Of a stretch of 64,000 nt of DNA, positions 31,887-42,605 are shown piece after piece. Source of the DNA: Cloeon dipterum (taxonomy: Eukaryota > Arthropoda > Insecta > Ephemeroptera > Baetidae). The stretch's first letter is position 1; every line of letters starts with the position of its first letter. The stretch covers positions 8,308,001-8,372,000 of the forward strand of contig NC_088786.1 of NCBI RefSeq assembly GCF_949628265.1, in the 5' to 3' direction. The notes beneath the pieces are model-generated. The model was not told the DNA's origin and ran no database searches. It was given only the letters and a program-made list of their open reading frames with translations. A program made the position numbers and the translations under genes.

Positions 31887-34800
31887 ATGAACATCGTAAA
31901 GAGTGTCAGTTTAAGCCACCTCGTTTCAAATTACACCAGATTTTGGGTATGTAAAATAAGAAAAAGAATAAGACAAAACCATCCACGCCGGCTCGGCTTA
32001 TGCAATACATAACACGAGAATTAAAATTTCTATTTTCCAATTACAGAGGGTCTCAGCAAGGAAGTTCTCCAGCCATTCCAAATTTTCCGAGCACAAGGAC
32101 CTGAACCACATAAGAAATATTGGAATATCTGCCCACATCGATTCGGGGAAAACTACCCTCACTGAAAGAATTCTGTTCTACACAGGAAGAATATCAGAAA
32201 TGCACGAGGTAAATTATTTATTTATTATAAACTTTGAAAATACTTATTAAAAAACTTCATTGGTAAAAGGTGCGAGGCAAGGACAGTGTGGGCGCCGTAA
32301 TGGACTCGATGGAGCTGGAGCGGCAGAGAGGAATTACCATCCAGTCGGCAGCAACCTACACCCTTTGGAGGGACACGAACATCAACATCATCGACACCCC
32401 TGGCATGCCTTTTGGACCTATAAATTAAGATAAAATTAATTTATTATGCACAGGTCACGTCGACTTCACTGTTGAGGTGGAGCGAGCGCTTCGCGTGTTG
32501 GACGGCGCGGTTCTGGTGCTGTGCGCTGTTGGAGGCGTCCAAAGTCAAACCTTGACCGTCAACAGACAAATGAAGCGGTACAGTGTGCCGTGTCTGGCGT
32601 TCATCAACAAACTTGACCGGATGAATGCAAATCCGTACAGAGTTTTGGACCAGTTGAGGTAATAAGCTGATGAAGGGCGTGAAATATTCACATATTACAT
32701 ATTGTTGGTTTTCCTGGAAACTTCTTAAAATGGTCCAAGGATTTAAAAAATGGAATAAATTTCTTAATTTTAAGTCTGATAAGGGAATATTACAAAATTT
32801 CAGCATCCCTCTATTCTAAATTGATACAAATTTTCATTGTTTCTAATTTTTATCAAAAGATCTCCAAAAAACTGAACGATATGATCTCTTAGTCTCAATT
32901 TTTATTTTCAGGACTAAGTTACACCATAATGCAGCGCTCTTGCAAATTCCTATTGGTCTGGAGAGTGATCTTAGCGGTGTTATCGACCTGATCAAGCAGA
33001 GAGCCCTCTATTTTGAAGGAAACTATGGGTACTGCTGAAATTAAAGGATTTAAAACAAAATTTTAACCTCCTGAAATCCACAGAGAGTCGATTGTAGAGA
33101 AGGAAATTCCTCAAGACATGCGTGCCGAAGCTGAGGATAAGCGTCACGAGTTGATTGAACACCTTTCCAACGCTGACGAAACGATCGGAAACATGTATTT
33201 GGGTAATTCTGAATTGATTTGTGTAAAATTATGTTTACTGACTTGTTCTTCAGAGGAGAAGACTCCAAGCGAGGCTGATATCATGGCTGCTGTTCGAAGA
33301 GCGTGCATTGCGAGAACTTTCACCCCCGTCATGGTTGGCAGTGCCCTTAAAAACAAGGGAGTGCAACCTTTACTGGATGGAGTGCTGCATTACCTGCCTA
33401 ATCCTAGCGAAGTTGACAATTTTGCCACTATTGAGAAATCAGAGTTTGTAGCTTATTTTAATATAAAAAATTCGCATCTTCAGCATTTCAAGCTAATTTA
33501 ATTTTTTATTATTTTTGTATTTTCTTTTTAAATTTATTAAACCTAAAAAACAGTGATATTCCTACGTCTATTTACAATATTTACTTTAGGGAAGAGCCAC
33601 AAAAAGTTCTGATGAGTCCAGAAAGAAGCAGCAAAAATCCCTTCGTTTCGTTGGCGTTCAAACTCGAGGCAGGCCGATTTGGCCAGCTGACCTACATGAG
33701 GTGCTACCAGGGAATGCTCAAGAAAGGCGACACCATCTTCAACGTGCGTACTCAACGCAAGGTCAAGGTGTCCCGACTGGTACGTCTGCACTCAGACACA
33801 ATGGAAGACGTCAATGAGGTTTATGCTGGTGATATTTTCGCTCTTTTCGGCGTCGACTGCGCCAGCGGAGACACTTTCGTTGTCGACAAGAACCTCAAGC
33901 TCGCTATGGTTAGAAAGAAGGAAAATCTTAAGCTTTTGATATAATTTTAATCGAAATTTTGTGAATTTAGGAATCGATTTTTGTGCCAGACCCTGTCGTT
34001 TCTATGTCGATCAGGCCAAGCAACAACAAAGACAGGGACAACTTCAGTAAGGCTGTGGCTAGATTTACCAAAGAGGACCCAACGTTCCGGTTCCACTACG
34101 ACCCTGACAATAAGGAAACTATTGTGTCAGGAATGGGAGAATTGCATTTGGAAATTTATGCTCAGGTAAGGAATTCAAGATTATGAATAAATTTAGGGGT
34201 TTGGTTGTTAGACAGGTTTTTTCAGCAAAATAGACAATGATTTAAATGGTTTCAGGGCAATATTTAGATGGATTTTTAAAGCCATTTTGCATGGTTTTAT
34301 TTAAATCCATCTTTCAGGGTTATTTTCTGACTTAATAATCGCGTTAAAAGTGTTTTTTTTTTAAATTGATTTGATTGAATATTCAATATTAATAATTTTC
34401 TGGTACCTAACAGGTAACTAGAAAATTGTTATAGTCTGTAAAACAGAATATTGATCCTAAAAGTTGAACGGTCTCAAGTGAATTTTAGGTTTTGAGATGA
34501 ATTCAGTGGAAATATAAACGAATCCTGGTAACTTTAGAGGGTTTTGGGCCCTTAAGATGGGCTTGGATGATTTAAAATTGGATCTTGCATGAACGAAAAT
34601 AGGCACACACTAAAAATAGTCAATCGTTTGTTCGTTAGGAATAAAATTAGAATGCATAGTTAAAAACAAACAAATCTTGATTTTTGCTATAATTTCTTTT
34701 CAGCGCATGGAACGAGAGTATGCCTGCCCAGTTATTTTGGGCAAACCAAAAGTTTCGTTCAGGGAAACACTGGTGTCCCCAAAAGAATTTGATTATTTGC

Positions 34801-35788
34801 ATAAAAAGCAGTCTGGAGGCTCTGGTCAGTACGCCAGAGTGTCAGGAATTTTGGAGGTAAATTAATATTTATAAACATCCATTGAATTCAAATTTTGTTA
34901 AAATATTTTTCAAATTTAGCCCCTGCCACCAAATCAAAACACATCAGTTGAATTTACTGACGAGACAATAGGTACTAATGTACCTAAACAGTTCGTCCCT
35001 GGCGTGGAAAGAGGATTTCTTCATATGTGTGAAAAAGGTAGTTTAATGTTTTTGAAAGTTTATCAATCCTGTAAGATATTAAATAATTATTCTAGGACTT
35101 TTGTCTGGTCACAAAATTTCCGGCGTGAAATTCCGATTGATGGACGGAGCGCATCACGTCGTGGACTCCAGCGAACTGGCCTTCAACATGGCTGCTCAGG
35201 GTGCTATGAGAGATGGTCTGTCTAATTAAAAATTGCGTGCAAGTTTATGGAATAAGGGTTTTTTCAGTCTTTGCTGACGGACTTTGGCAGATTTTGGAGC
35301 CAATCATGTCTGTGGAAATCACTGGGCCTGATGAGTTCCAGAGCGCGGTCATGGGCCAGCTGAACAAGAGGCATGCCATCCTCACTGGCACGGACAACTT
35401 TGAGGGCTGGTTTACAATCTACGCTGAAGTGAGTCAATTTTTGTAATAAATTAAAGGAAATGCTTCGGCCTAGTCTGAATATTTTTTTTATCAAACACAA
35501 AGATTTAAATTGGTGGAATGTTTTTAAGAGATATTTTCATTCATAAATTTATTTAGTTGGTTTTATTAAATTTTTAATAAAATGAAAATAATATTTTACC
35601 AGATTCCTCTAAACGAAATGTTTGGGTATGCATCCGAGCTTCGTTCGTCAACTCAGGGCAAGGGTGAGTTCAGCATGGAGTACGCAAGGTACGCGCCAAC
35701 CCTGCCAGAGACGCAGCAGCAGCTGATTTCCCAGTACCAACAAGAACTGCAAGGACCCAATGTGCAGAGCAAGAAGAAGAAGAATTAA
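31887..35788 (+). CDS. GFM1: Mitochondrial elongation factor G
   Basis: Fourteen exons join in frame to 745 aa; all phases checked. The GTPase translocates tRNA-mRNA on the mitochondrial ribosome. The basic, Ser-rich N-terminus ([13 protein letters not shown] ... [12 protein letters not shown]) fits a mitochondrial presequence. G motifs: AHIDSGKTT (G1), [10 protein letters not shown] (G2), DTPGHVDF (G3), NKLDRMNA (G4), GSALKNKG (G5). Domain II starts near [16 protein letters not shown]; domains III-V include [20 protein letters not shown] and [14 protein letters not shown]. The C-terminus ends in Lys-rich QSKKKKN. GQYARV and the EF-G1-type G5 distinguish it from EF-G2 (GFM2). The intron that splits DTPGH (32403-32453) uses GC-AG. 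Divergent from FANCM. Confidence 0.96.
32403..32453 (+). other. GC-AG intron in GFM1
   Basis: The 51-nt intron begins GCATGC and ends TGCACAG; there is no GT anywhere in its 5' part. Removal restores DTPGHVDF exactly. The donor is weak even for the GC class. Confidence 0.85.
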
Positions 35789-36289
35789 AGTGCCGGTCAG
35801 ATTGAACTGTCAAAAACTGACTTTCAGAATTGGAAAAGAATCTTAGTGTAAGGAGTAAGGGAGGATGACGGGGTCTGGTCTTATTTCTATTACGTTTCAG
35901 ATAGGATTATGTAGATCAGATATTGTCATTCTGTTCGATCAAGTTGTGATTTTAATTTAAATATATGTGATTGAAAATAATAATCTGTCTTGTTAGCGGA
36001 AAAATTGCTTATCGCTCAACAAACATAAATTTTAATTGTTTAATTTACTGTCGCTCTTTTCTTGCAAGAAGGAAATTCGCGTTTGGTTGTTAAGCTTTGC
36101 GTGATTTTTTCGCTACCACGACGTAATCAAATGTTTAAGTTTTTAAAAATAGCCACAATATTAGTAGATTAGGGAATTTACCTCCCAGGGGAGGCAAATT
36201 GTTAACATTCTTTATCAAGTTCCTAGAATTCCTCTGCCAGAAATTGTATAAATATTCAAGCTAACGCAAAGTAACTAAGTTTCTCCGCC

Positions 36290-37163
36290 ATGGCTGACCA
36301 AGTTCAAGGTAAAAAAATGGGTGGTCCCAGCAAGAAACCTTTGACAGAAGCCCAGGAAACAAATGCTACCCAGAAACTCAAATTTGAGGGAATTGTAAGT
36401 GACACAAGTTTCAAGAATTAGTAGAAAAACCTTTGAAATAACATGTGAATTTATCTCAGGATTTGAAAAATATAGGCCACCAAGGCGTACCTCTTCCAAA
36501 TCCCCGAAGGGTTACCATGGTTCAGCCGTTCAAATTCAAAGGCAGCATTGTGGATCGGCGGGTGAGACAAAATAAAAGTAATTTTATTTGAATCCTCTTA
36601 TATACGCTAATTTTCACAGGCAACTGGAATATTTGAAGCTGAAGCAGGGTCTCAATCGCAGGGAGACAACCAGATTCAAGCTGGCAATTCAAAGAATGTA
36701 CCTCCTGTGCATGTCAAGGAAGAAATTCCATTTGGTTTTGAAGCCCAGACCAAGCAGAAAAAAGTAAATATTTTCTGAAACAAGTTCATTTTTAAATATA
36801 TATTTTTTAAAGGTAAATGCGGATGAGCAAAATTTGGATAAAGATTCTCACGATCAATTTGATGCAAAAGCTGCTAAAAAGAAGGAGTCACGTGGATTCA
36901 ACTCTTTCATGGCTCGTCAACTTGGAGCCATGCCACTGGAAACTGCTAATCGTGCAGTCACAATTCAAGATTTACGTCGAGCAGTGGCTCAGGCCGAAAA
37001 GGAGGAACAGATTTTGGTAAACTTTTGGCTGGATTTTCTCTCTTACTGAGTTAATAAATCTAAAAAATCCTCACATATTATTATTTTAATTTGTTCACAG
37101 CGAGCTGAGGAAAAGCGATGGTTGGAATCCAAGGCTGCAATTGAATTCAAAGAAAATGTATAA
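36290..37163 (+). CDS. Unrecognised 205-aa protein
   Basis: Five exons, 36290-36394, 36460-36561, 36620-36763, 36813-37016 and 37101-37163, all in phase 0, join to 205 aa. The start MADQVQGKKMGGPSKKPL sits in a good context (CCGCCATGG). The N-terminal half is polar and probably disordered, with a PFKFKGSIVDRR patch and EEIPFGFEAQTKQKK. The C-terminal half is helical and charged, with GFNSFMARQLGAMPLETANR and DLRRAVAQAEKEEQILRAEEKRW, likely a coiled coil. No signal peptide or membrane segment. I do not recognise the family. The clean exon structure, all introns short and canonical, makes it a confident gene of unknown function. It lies between GFM1 and PRIM1 on the same strand. Confidence 0.85.
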
Positions 37164-38070
37164 AAGAAAGAAGGTTTAAAAGCTGATTCAGTCTCCTCTG
37201 ATTGTAAACAGCAATCAGAGTAAATGTAAATCATTGTAAATGTAGAAAATCACTATTCACCAGTATAAAAGTATATTAATAATTATTTATTTCGTTAAAA
37301 AGCTAATTTTGAGATAATAGGGCAATTATTGTGGCCTCTGAATAAAAAAAAATAATTATAAGAGCTCTGCTTTATCAAACTTTGAATGATGCAATCTCTA
37401 ATTATTTCTTGTTGCAATTTAATAAGCATTGAATAAAATTAAAATTATAAATTTTGTTACATTTAATTGTTTATAATTATTACATCATTATTACACATGG
37501 AATGCACGTTTTCGTCTGCTTTTTTGAAACATTTTTTTCATCCAAGTTCTTCGTATCAGTTTTAAATAAAATTCCCAATTTACTATGAGTTAAGGCACTT
37601 TGGGCACTTTGTAGAATTTCATGACATGCATTTAAAAATACTTTTTTTATTTAGATTTGTATACTTTCATTAATGTGACAATAACGTGTAGTCAAATCAT
37701 CATTGAGATATCGCTTCGTTTTGCGAGCCAACACCGATATAATTCTAAATAATGTGTATATTGTATTACATTTTCCTTACAAATCAACTAAAGTGCTATA
37801 CAATGTGAGGTTTTACTAGGCTTTACTACGGTGACAGTGGTTTGGCGCGTGTTCACTGATCATTCCCTTGCTCACAATCAAATCGTATGGTTGAAATTCG
37901 CGTGTTTCATGCACATGCGCATGTCTCAAATCGCGCGGCAAAACAACAGATGTTTCCCTCTGGACCCTCTGGCTCTGGCTATCTCACTGCTCGCTGTTGC
38001 TTTGCTGTTAGTGCAACTTTAAATTCTTCGTTCTTCATTCCCAGTGTGTTGATTTAAGGAATTGAGACTT
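37164..38070. other. Intergenic; presumed PRIM1 upstream region
   Basis: AT-rich to about 37.8 kb, then more balanced. CATTCCCAG at 38034-38042 before the start codon looks like a splice acceptor, so PRIM1 probably has a non-coding first exon within 37.8-38.0 kb. Confidence 0.4.
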
Positions 38071-41000
38071 ATGACAATGCCACCCTCCGAGGAAAGGGAA
38101 GAAAGTTTCAAGCCAGAAACTCTGGTCGACATCCTCCCTCTTTACTACAACAGGCTTTTCCCTTGCGAAACATTCATCAAGTGGCTCAGCTACGGCAAAG
38201 GTGTCCCCTCAAAATTTTCAGAAGGATTTTTTAATGACAATTTGATTCCAGATGAGCTCGAGAAAAGAGAGTTTTCGTTCACATTGGAGGGGGACATTTA
38301 TCTTCGGTACCTGTCGTTTAAGGACGCCGCCGAATTCAAGGAGGAGTTGAAGAAAAAGAAGCCGATTAAAATCGACGTCGGCGCGGTTTACACAAACACG
38401 TATAATCCTTTTTTGCCAAGCGTACACAATTATATTTTGGTTTTATTTTAGACTGAAGGATAAAAGGATAACTCAGAAACAACCAACTGAGCGAGAAATG
38501 GTTTTTGATATTGATATGACAGACTATGATGATGTCCGAACGTGCTGCAGTGAAGCCAGTGTGTGCCAAAAGTGCTGGAAATTCATGGTTGTGGCTGTCC
38601 AGTGCTTGGATGTGGCCCTTAGAGGTGAAAATCACTGAATATCAGGTTTATTTTACAATTAAAATTGAAATTTTAGACGATTTCGGTTTCAACCACTTGC
38701 TCTGGGTGTTTTCTGGCCGTCGTGGTATCCATTGTTGGGTGTCTGACGAGGAGGCAAGAACCATGTCAGGTTGGGAAAGAGGTTGCGTTGCTCAGTACCT
38801 ATCCCTGCTGACCTCAGATACCAAATCAACTAGAAGAATCATTTTGAACTCTGAGAGATTGGATCCACCTGCATCGTAATTTTAATTTTTCACCTAAGAG
38901 CAGCTTTAATTTTTCTTTAAATATTAGGCGAGCTGTGAAAATTGTTGAAACGCATTTCAACGATATAATTTTGAATGATCAAGAGGTCCTTGACAGCCCT
39001 AAAGGCGTCCAGTATCTCTTAGACTTGGTGCCCGATGATGTTTTGAAGCAGGAGTGCGAAAAGGCTATGGCGGATAAAATTGATTCAGTCAGCAAATGGA
39101 AGGCTTTCTGCAAAACTGTTCAGTACCACAACCAAGAAGACGTGAAGGTATGATTTTAATTATAATTTTCAAGGTGAAGGTTTTAAAGCTACTAAAACAT
39201 TTTTATTTCATTCGAGATCGAATTTATTTTCAAAATAATTATATACAATATAAATGCTCTTAATCAATTGTTGTGAACTAGGATGCAGTCAGATCTTGAT
39301 GCTCAAGACAATATATTTTTAACAGGAACATAAACATTTTATCTTTTAACACTTAAATAACGAATTTAGTCCACTTCCTCCACAGTAGGCCCTCTGTAGT
39401 TCTGGCCACCGGCAGCTTGTTGGCCGCAAGACTGGTAACTATTAGATCCAGCTCCGCCTTGGTGCATCTTGGTCATGATTGGCATGCACTCCTTATTCAG
39501 CTGCTCGAATCGGTGCTCGAATTCCTCCTTGTCGGCGAGGGAGTTGTTATCAATCCAAGTGAGGGCTTCTTCTGCCAGCTTTGAGACCTTGTTCTTGTCC
39601 TCCTGGGATAGCTTATCTCCAGCATCCTGAACGGCTTGCTTGATCTGCAGAGCGTAGGCTTCCAATTTAGCCTTTGCTTCAATGCGTTCCTTTTGTTTCT
39701 CGTCCTCAGCCTTGTATTTCTCTGCGTCAGCAACCATGCGATCAATCTCCTCCCTGGTCAGACGGCCCTTGTCATTTTTAATGGTGATGTTCCTGCTGTT
39801 GCCGGAGCTCTCATCCTTGGCCGAGACGTTGAGGATGCCATTAGCGTCCAGGTCAAAGGTGACCACGATTTTTGGAACTCCCCTAGGCGCCGGAGGGATG
39901 CCGGTAAGGTCGAAAGTGCCCAGGAGGTTGTTGTCCTTGGTCATGTAACGTTCACCTTCATACACTTGGATGGTCACGGCTGGCTGGTTGTCTGAGTAGG
40001 TGGAGAAGGTCTGCTGCTGCTTGCATGGAATGCGGGTGTTCCTCTCGATGATCTTGGCCATTACACCGCCCGCCGTCTCGATGCCCATTGAAAGCGGCGC
40101 CACGTCCACCAAGAGCACGTCCTGAATCTGGCTGCTCTGGTCGCCACTGAGGATCGCGGCTTGCACAGCAGCGCCGTAAGCCACTGCTTCATCAGGGTTG
40201 ATGGATAAGTTAAGAGTCTTGCCGTTGAAGAAGTCCTGCAGGAGTTTCTGGACCTTTGGGATTCTGGTTGAGCCTCCAACCAGGACGACGTCGTTGATCT
40301 GCGACTTGTCCATCTTTGCGTCCTTCAAGGCCTGCTCCACGGGCACCAGGGTCGACCTGAATAAGTCTGAGCAAAGTTCCTCAAATCTGGCCCTGGAGAT
40401 TTTTGTGTAGAAGTCAATGCCCTCGAAAAGCGAGTCAATTTCCATGCTGGCCTCGGAGCTGCTGCTCAGGGTGCGTTTGGCCCTTTCGCAGGCGGTGCGG
40501 AGTCTTCTCAGGGCTCTGGGGTTGGTGCTCAGGTCCCGCTTGTGCTTGCGTTTGAATTCTTCAATGAAGTGGCTCACCATGCGGTTGTCAAAGTCCTCGC
40601 CGCCCAGGTGTGTGTCTCCAGCAGTGGATTTAACCTCAAACAGGGACCCTTCGTCGATGGTGAGAATGCTGACGTCGAAGGTGCCACCGCCCAGATCGAA
40701 AATGAGGACGTTTTTCTCTCCTTTTAAGTTCTTGTCCAATCCGTAAGCAAGGGCAGCGGCTGTCGGCTCGTTAATGATCCTCAACACGTTAAGACCGGCG
40801 ATGGCTCCAGCGTCCTTAGTGGCCTGTCTCTGCGCGTCATTAAAGTAAGCAGGTACTGTGACGACTGCATCCTTGACTGTGGTGCCCAGGTACGCTTCAG
40901 CAGTCTCCTTCATTTTTGACAGGACCATGGAACTGATTTCTTCCGGGTTGAAACGTTTCTGCTCGCCTTTAAACTCAACCTGTAGTTTCGGCTTGCTGTT

Positions 41001-42467
41001 CTCGTTAATGACCGTGAAGGGCCAGTGCTTCATGTCCGCCTGGATTTTAGGGTCGTCGAATTTTCGGCCAATTAGACGCTTTGCATCGAACACTGTGTTT
41101 TTAGGGTTCATCGCCACCTGGAAACACACAGGAAAAATTATAAGCAATCGTGCCATATTTTAAATGAATGTATAGAGGTTCTTAAGCTAAACGAAAGATA
41201 TATTTTCAAAATTCCATCTTACCTGATTTTTAGCGGCGTCTCCAACCAGCCTTTCAGTGTCCGTGAACGCCACATAGCTGGGGGTGGTCCTGTTGCCCTG
41301 GTCGTTGGCGATAATCTCCACCTTGCCATTCTGGAAAACACCTACGCAGGAGTACGTGGTGCCCAGGTCAATGCCAATTGCTGGTGCCTTCATGTTGCTC
41401 TTCTGTGATTCTCTTCTTGGATTGCTTCGAACTGTAGTATAGAATTGCGCTGGGAAGTCGGCTGGGTTAGCTGCTTCTCGTCTCTTGCTTGTGCTCTGAT
41501 GCTTGTCTGTGTGACTAATGCCTGGTGCTGCACCCGCCGCTGGTTATATACATCGAGACTTTAGCGCCGAGAATATACAAGAATATTCGAGAGAGTGCTA
41601 GAGCATTGGCCGAGAGCCATATGGAACGAAGCTGCTATTGGCTGGTTTGGTGTCAAACGTCATCAAATGGGCGGAGCGTTTTGAATTTCAGCGCCAAGAG
41701 AATGTGCGAGAACTAAATCGGTCATTCTAGAATCATCCCTGGTGCATCTAGGGTGTTCCAGAAGCTTCGCTTGTTTTTAAAATTTAGGCTGTTTTAATTA
41801 TTTGTGGCTAAAATTAAAATTTTTTGAAAATTTTAATTTAATATGATTTGAAATTAATGAAAATTCGATTAAATTTAATTAAATGAAGTATTACAGGTTG
41901 AGCCAAACTAATAATTGTTTGCGTCATCTGCGTTCTAAGGAATATAATCACGAATTTGATTCATATATCTGTTGTCTGTACTTTTTCATGTAATTAAATT
42001 GACTGGTTAACACAAAAAATTCCTCAATTGTTGTGTCCAGGCAAAGAAAGGGCGACGGCGAAGGATTCAGACTGCCCTGCTGATCGAGGAAGTGATGCTG
42101 CACTATCTGTACCCTCGTCTGGATATCCACGTCACCACAGGGCTGAACCACTTGCTGAAAGCCCCCTTCTGCATTCACCCTAAAACCGGATACGTCTGCG
42201 TGCCTTTCAACCCAAAACACGTCGCCAAATTCGACCCCACGGCTGTTCCCAGCATCAAGTAAGGGATTGAACCATTTTAAAAGTTTATAAATTTTAAATT
42301 ACATTTTCAACAGCGTTCTGCTCAAGGAACTTGGTAATTTTGAAGAATCGACTGCATCAGAAAACGTGCGTGAGTACAGAAAAACTAGCATGAACCGCAG
42401 CGTCGCGATTTTCGACGAATTCGTCTACTCGCTTGCCAGAATGAAGAACGACCCCATGGAGTTTTAG
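38071..42467 (+). CDS. PRIM1: DNA primase small (catalytic) subunit
   Basis: Six exons, 38071-38399, 38452-38624, 38677-38875, 38928-39147, 42041-42258 and 42314-42467, join in frame to 430 aa (human 420). It makes RNA primers in the DNA polymerase alpha-primase complex. Seen: [28 protein letters not shown], the catalytic Asp motif [16 protein letters not shown], the zinc-binding Cys cluster ([12 protein letters not shown]), [18 protein letters not shown], and [24 protein letters not shown]. The start at 38071 is the first ATG in frame, giving [10 protein letters not shown] before the conserved region. The fourth intron is 2.9 kb and contains the whole Hsp70 gene on the opposite strand. It converges on the secreted-protein gene, 138 bp from stop to stop. 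Confidence 0.96.
39366..41393 (-). CDS. Cytosolic heat shock 70 kDa protein, nested in a PRIM1 intron
   Basis: Two exons, 41393-41223 and 41117-39366, give 640 aa, the usual length. ATP-dependent cytosolic/nuclear chaperone. Seen: [15 protein letters not shown] (ATP phosphate loop), [27 protein letters not shown], the substrate-binding domain from about residue 390, a helical lid, and the C-terminal GPTVEEVD, whose EEVD binds TPR co-chaperones and marks the cytosolic class. No signal or ER-retention sequence. The intron follows codon 57 (AAKNQ/VAMNP). A TATA box and perfect heat-shock elements upstream suggest heat-inducible expression, although inducible insect Hsp70 genes are often intronless; it could be a cognate that has kept inducibility. 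Transcribed antisense to PRIM1. Confidence 0.95.
41544..41550 (-). promoter_or_regulatory. Hsp70 TATA box
   Basis: TATATAA on the minus strand, about 150 bp upstream of the Hsp70 start codon, consistent with a transcription start near 41515. Confidence 0.7.
41581..41593 (-). promoter_or_regulatory. Heat-shock element (proximal)
   Basis: GAATATTCGAGAG, that is GAAnnTTCnnGAn, about 35 bp upstream of the TATA box: two perfect and one partial HSF unit. Confidence 0.65.
41725..41768 (-). promoter_or_regulatory. Heat-shock elements (distal cluster)
   Basis: TTCTAGAA at 41725-41732 (two units) and TTCCAGAAGCTTC at 41756-41768 (three perfect contiguous HSF units). The spacing and inverted nGAAn units are the established HSF target. 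Confidence 0.8.
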
Positions 42468-42605
42468 CTTTAATAATTAAAATATCAGCTTCGTTAATTA
42501 CACAATTAACTTATTTTATTTAAGTCTAGCATAATGTACAAGTGGAACACACTGATAAGTAGAAAACACACAAAACACTCGTCATTCGCACGTTCAGTCT
42601 TCACC

